Below are positions 7,547 through 10,995 of a DNA stretch of 10,995 nt, in pieces. The notes beneath the pieces were generated by a model. It saw only the letters and a program-made list of their open reading frames with translations. It made no database searches and was not told where the DNA came from. Source of the stretch: JAIBAI01 sp044238875 (GTDB lineage: Bacteria > Bacteroidota > Bacteroidia > M30B66); assembly GCA_044238875.1 (NCBI GenBank), contig JBIICM010000079.1:1-10995 (forward strand), written 5' to 3'. The translations under genes were made by a program, and so were the position numbers. How positions within the stretch are numbered: the first letter of the stretch is position 1; every line of letters starts with the position of its first letter.

Positions 7547-8442
7547 GGTTTTATACCGGCATACTCATCTGTTTCAAGCAGATCTTGAATTAGCGATTTG
7601 TAATCGCCGGACTTTTTAAAACGGTTGGTGAAATACACAAGTTCTTCGGTACCGGGAGTCCTAAGCAGAAAACGGTTAAAAAGTATTTTCACCTGTCCCT
7701 CAGCATAATCTGTTGAACCGAAAAGGATATTCATGTAATCATCTTTGGAAGCGCCGACCTGCAAAAGCATTACCCCGCTGAATCCATCTACCATTTTCAC
7801 GCCTTCCTGCTGCTCGTAAGCGGTTGGGCTTCGCTGAAAAAAATGTTGTATGGATGAGATTACAAAGTTCAGCGACCCCATATTGATCTGATCGTAAAAC
7901 AGATTATCAATGCAGCGGCGTTGCATTTCCCTGATACCAATGGCGCCGGATTTTAGTTGTGCCGGACAGGCGGTAAGTTTATTGAGGCGGTTCAGTTCAA
8001 TCAGCAGCCTATCCCGCATGTAGGCATTGGCCGGATTATCAATCAATAGCTGCAACGCTCCGATTGTTTGATTGATCTGCAATGTATCTGTATTGTTGAG
8101 TAAATCAGCACGCCACAATTCAAATTCACGATCAAAAAAAGCAGGATCCGCCAATACAGTTTCCACCAGCTGCCGGCGGGATTCCACCTTAAAACCCTGC
8201 TGCCCGAGATGCTGAAGAGCGGCTGTACTTTCAGCATTATCCGGCTCCCTGCCCAATACACCAATATAAAGTTTATTGATAAAATTTATCCTCACGCTGG
8301 CCGGAAGCGTCTTGTCGGGCGGGGCCGTATTGCCGGATATAATTTCCTGATCTTCTTTCGTGCAGGCAGTCCAACTCAGAAAAAAAAGCAGGATAAAACC
8401 CGCTCTAAATGATTCTCTAATCGCAACAACCAGCCTATTCAT
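7543..8442 (-). CDS. Lipoprotein with repeated R-x-P (DUF4214/DUF1553-like) modules
   Basis: Read from the ATG at 8442 this gene gives 299 residues. A TTG two codons upstream (8448) overlaps the dipeptidase stop and is less likely. The N-terminus has R9, R13 and a hydrophobic segment FILLFFLSWTA ending at C27. It is followed by TKED, which fits the K-(D/E)2 pattern of lipoprotein surface-export signals described in Bacteroidota. Three related helical modules are visible: FINKLYIGVLGREPD...VLADPAFF (about 54-104), HFFQRSPTAYEQ...LFGSTDYAEG (about 200-249) and LFNRFLLRTPGTEE...LLETDEYAG (about 254-296). They resemble DUF4214 or the DUF1553 part of PSD1 proteins. Only 2 bp separate it from the dipeptidase (TGA-CC-ATG), and it overlaps the next gene by ATGA. 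Function is unknown; a structural or binding role at the cell surface is inferred. Confidence 0.82.
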   Translation of the reverse strand: MNRLVVAIRESFRAGFILLFFLSWTACTKEDQEIISGNTAPPDKTLPASVRINFINKLYIGVLGREPDNAESTAALQHLGQQGFKVESRRQLVETVLADPAFFDREFELWRADLLNNTDTLQINQTIGALQLLIDNPANAYMRDRLLIELNRLNKLTACPAQLKSGAIGIREMQRRCIDNLFYDQINMGSLNFVISSIQHFFQRSPTAYEQQEGVKMVDGFSGVMLLQVGASKDDYMNILFGSTDYAEGQVKILFNRFLLRTPGTEELVYFTNRFKKSGDYKSLIQDLLETDEYAGIKP

Positions 8443-8444
8443 GG

Positions 8445-9821
8445 TCAACGCCTTTTCAATTCTGCATATTTGAAGTAAAAGTAAGGAATTGTTTCGATAC
8501 CTTTCAGGTAATTGAAAACGCCAAAATGTTCATTAGGGGAATGGATATCATCGGTATCAAGCCCGAAGCCCATTAGTACAGTTTTTAAGCCAAGTATGCG
8601 CTCAAAGGATGCAACGATGGGGATGCTTCCACCGCCTCGGGCCGGAACTGGTTTCTTGCCAAAAGTGGCTTCCATGGCAAGCGCCGCAGCCTGATACTCA
8701 ACAGAATCAACAGGGGTTACAGCAGGGCGGCCGCCATGATGGGGCCTTACTTCGACTTTCACGGAAGGTGGTGCAATCTGCTCAAAATGCTGCTTAAATA
8801 GGTCTGTAATCTTATCGGGATCCTGATTGGGTACCAAACGCATTGAAATTTTTGCATAAGCCTTTGAAGGCAGTACGGTTTTCGCTCCTTCTCCGGTATA
8901 TCCGCCCCAAATTCCATTCACATCAAGGGTGGGCCTTACAGAAGTACGCTCAACAGTAGTGTAGCCTGTTTCGCCCTCAACAGCGCCTATTTTCAATTCG
9001 CTCATATAAGCCTGTACATCAAACGGAGCGGCAGCTATTAAAGATCTTTCACCTGCACTGAGTTCGATTACATCCTCATAAAATCCGGGAATGGTGATGC
9101 GTTTATCTGCATCTTTCAGGGAGGCGATCATTTCACATAAAACATTGACCGGATTGGCCACACCTCCCCCATAAACTCCGGAGTGCAGATCACGGTTCGG
9201 TCCGGTAACCTCCACTTCCACATAACTCAACCCTCTTAATCCGGTTGTGATAGAAGGAATATCATTGGCAATCATGGATGTATCTGACACCAGCACGCAA
9301 TCAGCCCGTAACCGCTCACGGTTATCAGTCAGAAACTTATCTAGGTTTGAAGAACCAACCTCTTCTTCCCCTTCTATCATGAACTTAACATTACAAGGCA
9401 GGGAACCTGAAGCCTGCATCAGTTCAAATGCCTTGATGTGCATGAACATCTGGCCTTTGTCGTCACAGGCGCCCCGTGCATAAATTTTCTCATCTTTTAT
9501 TACCGGTTCAAACGGCGGAGAATTCCACAAATCGAGCGGATCAGGCGGCTGCACGTCATAATGCCCGTAAACAAGCACCGTTGGCAGCGAAGGGTCGGTT
9601 ATCTTCTCTCCGTAAACAATCGGATAGCCTGCTGTCGGACATACTTCCACATTTTCGGCGCCCGCCTTTCTGAGGCTTTCAGCCACTGCTCCCGCCATTT
9701 TCAGCACGTCGTCCTTGTAACGCGGATCAGCACTTACAGAGGGAATCCTCAGCAGGTCAAATAGTTCACTTATAAATCTGTCTTTGTTCTGTTCAACCTG
9801 TTCGCGAAAAGTCATCATCAT
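8445..9821 (-). CDS. M20 family dipeptidase (CNDP-like metallopeptidase)
   Basis: This 458-residue protein is the usual length for the M20 dipeptidase/carnosinase-like group. It hydrolyses short peptides using two bridged metal ions, normally zinc or manganese. All expected catalytic and metal positions are present: H87 and D89 in GHYDVQP, the bridging D120 in ARGACDDKGQ, E153-E154 in EGEEEVGS, D180 in LVSD, and H427 in DDIHSPNEH. H213 in DLHSGVYGG belongs to the lid/dimerisation domain (about 195-370). There is no signal peptide, so it acts in the cytoplasm. The start has three ATG codons in a row (9821, 9818, 9815); which is used cannot be told. It is the first gene of the minus-strand run and is followed 2 bp after its stop by the first lipoprotein gene, so cotranscription is likely. 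The enzyme may process imported peptides or simply be a housekeeping gene at the operon head. Confidence 0.95.
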   Translation of the reverse strand: MMMTFREQVEQNKDRFISELFDLLRIPSVSADPRYKDDVLKMAGAVAESLRKAGAENVEVCPTAGYPIVYGEKITDPSLPTVLVYGHYDVQPPDPLDLWNSPPFEPVIKDEKIYARGACDDKGQMFMHIKAFELMQASGSLPCNVKFMIEGEEEVGSSNLDKFLTDNRERLRADCVLVSDTSMIANDIPSITTGLRGLSYVEVEVTGPNRDLHSGVYGGGVANPVNVLCEMIASLKDADKRITIPGFYEDVIELSAGERSLIAAAPFDVQAYMSELKIGAVEGETGYTTVERTSVRPTLDVNGIWGGYTGEGAKTVLPSKAYAKISMRLVPNQDPDKITDLFKQHFEQIAPPSVKVEVRPHHGGRPAVTPVDSVEYQAAALAMEATFGKKPVPARGGGSIPIVASFERILGLKTVLMGFGLDTDDIHSPNEHFGVFNYLKGIETIPYFYFKYAELKRR

Positions 9822-9831
9822 TTAGGTTTTT

Positions 9832-9863
9832 ATTGGATGGTATTGAAAAAAGGATTAAATTTG
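9832..9863 (+). promoter_or_regulatory. Bacteroidota-type promoter for the choice-of-anchor L gene
   Basis: TAAATTTG (9856-9863) is an exact match to the Bacteroidota -7 consensus TAnnTTTG. ATTG (9832-9835) sits 20 bp upstream as the -33 TTG element, which is the expected spacing. Transcription would begin at about 9870, giving an 80-nt leader for the gene at 9950. Confidence 0.5.
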
Positions 9864-9892
9864 AAGGAAATGTGGCACATTATTGGTGCTGA

Positions 9893-9922
9893 CAAAAATC
9901 TTTTGGTTTACAAAGAACCAAA
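9893..9922 (-). promoter_or_regulatory. Possible promoter of the seven-gene minus-strand operon
   Basis: On the minus strand, GATTTTTG (9900 to 9893) differs by one base from TAnnTTTG. TTTG (9922 to 9919) lies 18 bp upstream as a -33 element. The leader to the dipeptidase ATG would be roughly 65 nt. The -33 box falls inside the inverted repeat at 9901-9923. This candidate is weaker than the plus-strand one. Confidence 0.28.
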
Positions 9923-9923
9923 A
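9901..9923. repeat. 8-bp inverted repeat in the divergent intergenic region
   Basis: TTTTGGTT (9901-9908) and AACCAAAA (9916-9923) are perfect complements around a 7-nt spacer (TACAAAG). Two bases later a six-T run begins at 9926. It could be an operator between the two divergent genes, or a weak hairpin in the leader of the plus-strand transcript. The high AT content makes chance formation plausible. Confidence 0.45.
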
Positions 9924-9949
9924 AATTTTTTAGAGCGTTATATATTTTC

Positions 9950-10995
9950 ATGATCCGCCCCGCACATAAGTTTTTTTTAAGGCTGCTGGCCGGGTTATTC
10001 ATTTTTTTATTGCAGCAAAATGCTTATGGGCAGCTAAGTGTAGCCCAGCAGGATGCTCAATCGCTGGTGCAAAATGTACTGATTGGCTCAGGTGTTACCG
10101 TAAATAATATTTCGTTTTCAGGCAGATCAGTGATGCTCGGTCGGTTTAATGGCAGCAATTCAAATATTGGTCTGCAGAGCGGCATTATTTTGAGCACGGG
10201 TAGAATATTCGATGCAATAGGGCCTAATAATTCGGCTTCTATCGGCGAAGACCTTAGCGTAGGAGGCTATACACTTCTTCAGAATCTGCTTGGCCCCGAT
10301 GCCAAAACACAGGATGCCGCGATCTTGAGTTTTAATTTCATTTGCGAAGGTGATAAGGTGCAGTTTAAATATGTTTTTGCCTCGGAAGAATACCCTGAAT
10401 ATGTAGGTTCTGAATACAATGACGTTTTCGGTTTTTTTATTCAGGGGCCAGGGATCAGCGGAACTCAGAACATTGCTCGTATTCCTGGAACAAGCAACGT
10501 TCCGGTAGCCATTAACAATGTTAATCAGGGAAGTTTCCCAGCCTATTTTGTAAACAATGGAAACGGTATCACCGGGGGGGGCGCAACCGTGCAGTTCGAT
10601 GGATTTACAAGGGTTTTTACCGCTGAGGCCTCTGTAAAACCCTGCGAACAATATACCATTATCATGGCCATAGCCGATGTGAGCGATGGTTTGTACGATT
10701 CCGGGGTTTTTCTTGAAGCACAGAGTTTTACCAGTCCGGAAGTAAATATCAGACAGCAGATCAGTTACATTGGCAGTAATCAGTTGCTGTATGAAGACTG
10801 CGGAATCAACAGAATAATTCTCACCAGAACCGGGGAAACAAACGAGCCCTTTACCATTTTTCTTGAAAACGAAGGATCTGCCACTTATGGCGACGATTAT
10901 ACAGCATTTCCAAGGTCGGTAACATTTGCTCCCGGACAGGATTCTGTCTCATTCGACATCAAAGCGTTTTCTGACAGCCAAAACGAATCCGGCGG
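9950..10995 (+). CDS. Secreted choice-of-anchor L protein with Calx-beta-like domain, 3'-partial
   Basis: This reads from ATG 9950 through the window end without a stop, giving 348 complete residues. A Sec signal peptide (MIRPAHKFF, hydrophobic 9-21, cleavage near AYG-Q at 27/28) directs export. Residues about 34-260 carry the hallmarks of the choice-of-anchor L domain: GLQSGIILSTG (74-84), FKYVFASEEYPEYVGSEYND (139-158), FGFFIQGPG (160-168) and IADVSDGLYDSGVFLEA (241-257). Residues about 280-348 look like a Calx-beta repeat (YGDDYTAFPRSVTFAPGQDS), which in this family often binds calcium; it is cut by the window edge. Such proteins in Bacteroidota are large and usually end in a type IX secretion sorting domain, which would lie outside the window. 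An 8-G run sits in the reading frame at 10574-10581. The gene diverges from the dipeptidase operon with 128 bp between starts. Confidence 0.93.
   Translation, partial: MIRPAHKFFLRLLAGLFIFLLQQNAYGQLSVAQQDAQSLVQNVLIGSGVTVNNISFSGRSVMLGRFNGSNSNIGLQSGIILSTGRIFDAIGPNNSASIGEDLSVGGYTLLQNLLGPDAKTQDAAILSFNFICEGDKVQFKYVFASEEYPEYVGSEYNDVFGFFIQGPGISGTQNIARIPGTSNVPVAINNVNQGSFPAYFVNNGNGITGGGATVQFDGFTRVFTAEASVKPCEQYTIIMAIADVSDGLYDSGVFLEAQSFTSPEVNIRQQISYIGSNQLLYEDCGINRIILTRTGETNEPFTIFLENEGSATYGDDYTAFPRSVTFAPGQDSVSFDIKAFSDSQNESG

Noticed and set aside
8443..8448. TTG at 8448 as start of the R-x-P lipoprotein
   Set aside because: The ATG at 8442 follows the dipeptidase stop by 2 bp and gives a complete signal peptide. 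The TTG adds only two residues and overlaps the stop.
10160..10651. 163-codon open frame on the minus strand
   Set aside because: It lies entirely within the choice-of-anchor L coding region, whose plus-strand product has clear family motifs. The minus-strand product resembles nothing.

Overview
The window looks like chromosomal DNA of a member of the Bacteroidota, probably a free-living, gliding-type lineage. Pointers are large secreted proteins built from PKD, fibronectin-III, choice-of-anchor L and Calx-beta modules, several lipoproteins with Bacteroidota-style 'SC' lipoboxes, genes without clear Shine-Dalgarno sequences, and a good TAnnTTTG-type promoter. No mobile elements, RNA genes or CRISPR arrays were seen, and no gap between genes exceeds about 130 bp.

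Left part (1-3810, plus strand): the 3' part of a large surface protein with five PKD domains followed by fibronectin-III-like modules. It stops in the middle of the last module and carries no recognisable type IX secretion (gliding-associated) C-terminal domain. Immediately downstream is a cytoplasmic, all-helical protein of unknown function (2359-3810) with a possible N-terminal helix-turn-helix.

Centre (3879-9821, minus strand, transcribed right to left): seven genes packed like one operon. The order is an M20 dipeptidase; a lipoprotein with repeated 'R-x-P' modules; a second, smaller lipoprotein of the same kind; a Tat-exported alkaline-phosphatase/sulfatase-superfamily protein (DUF1501-like); a lipoprotein with a c-type cytochrome domain (C-x4-C-H plus a distal Met-Pro); a small lipoprotein with a DGDGD motif; and a LEA-2-like lipoprotein. 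Junctions are a 2-bp gap, a 4-bp ATGA overlap, a 9-bp gap, two more ATGA overlaps, and a 47-bp overlap. The five lipoproteins and the Tat protein should all act outside the cytoplasm. The set resembles in outline the cytochrome/PSD1 plus DUF1501 gene pairs known from Planctomycetes, here broken into small lipoproteins. No function is established for it, and this cassette is the best candidate for an undescribed system in the window.

Right part (9822-10995): a 128-bp divergent intergenic region holds a strong Bacteroidota promoter candidate reading right, a weaker one reading left, and an 8-bp inverted repeat. It is followed by the 5' part of a secreted choice-of-anchor L protein with a Calx-beta-like domain, which runs off the window end.
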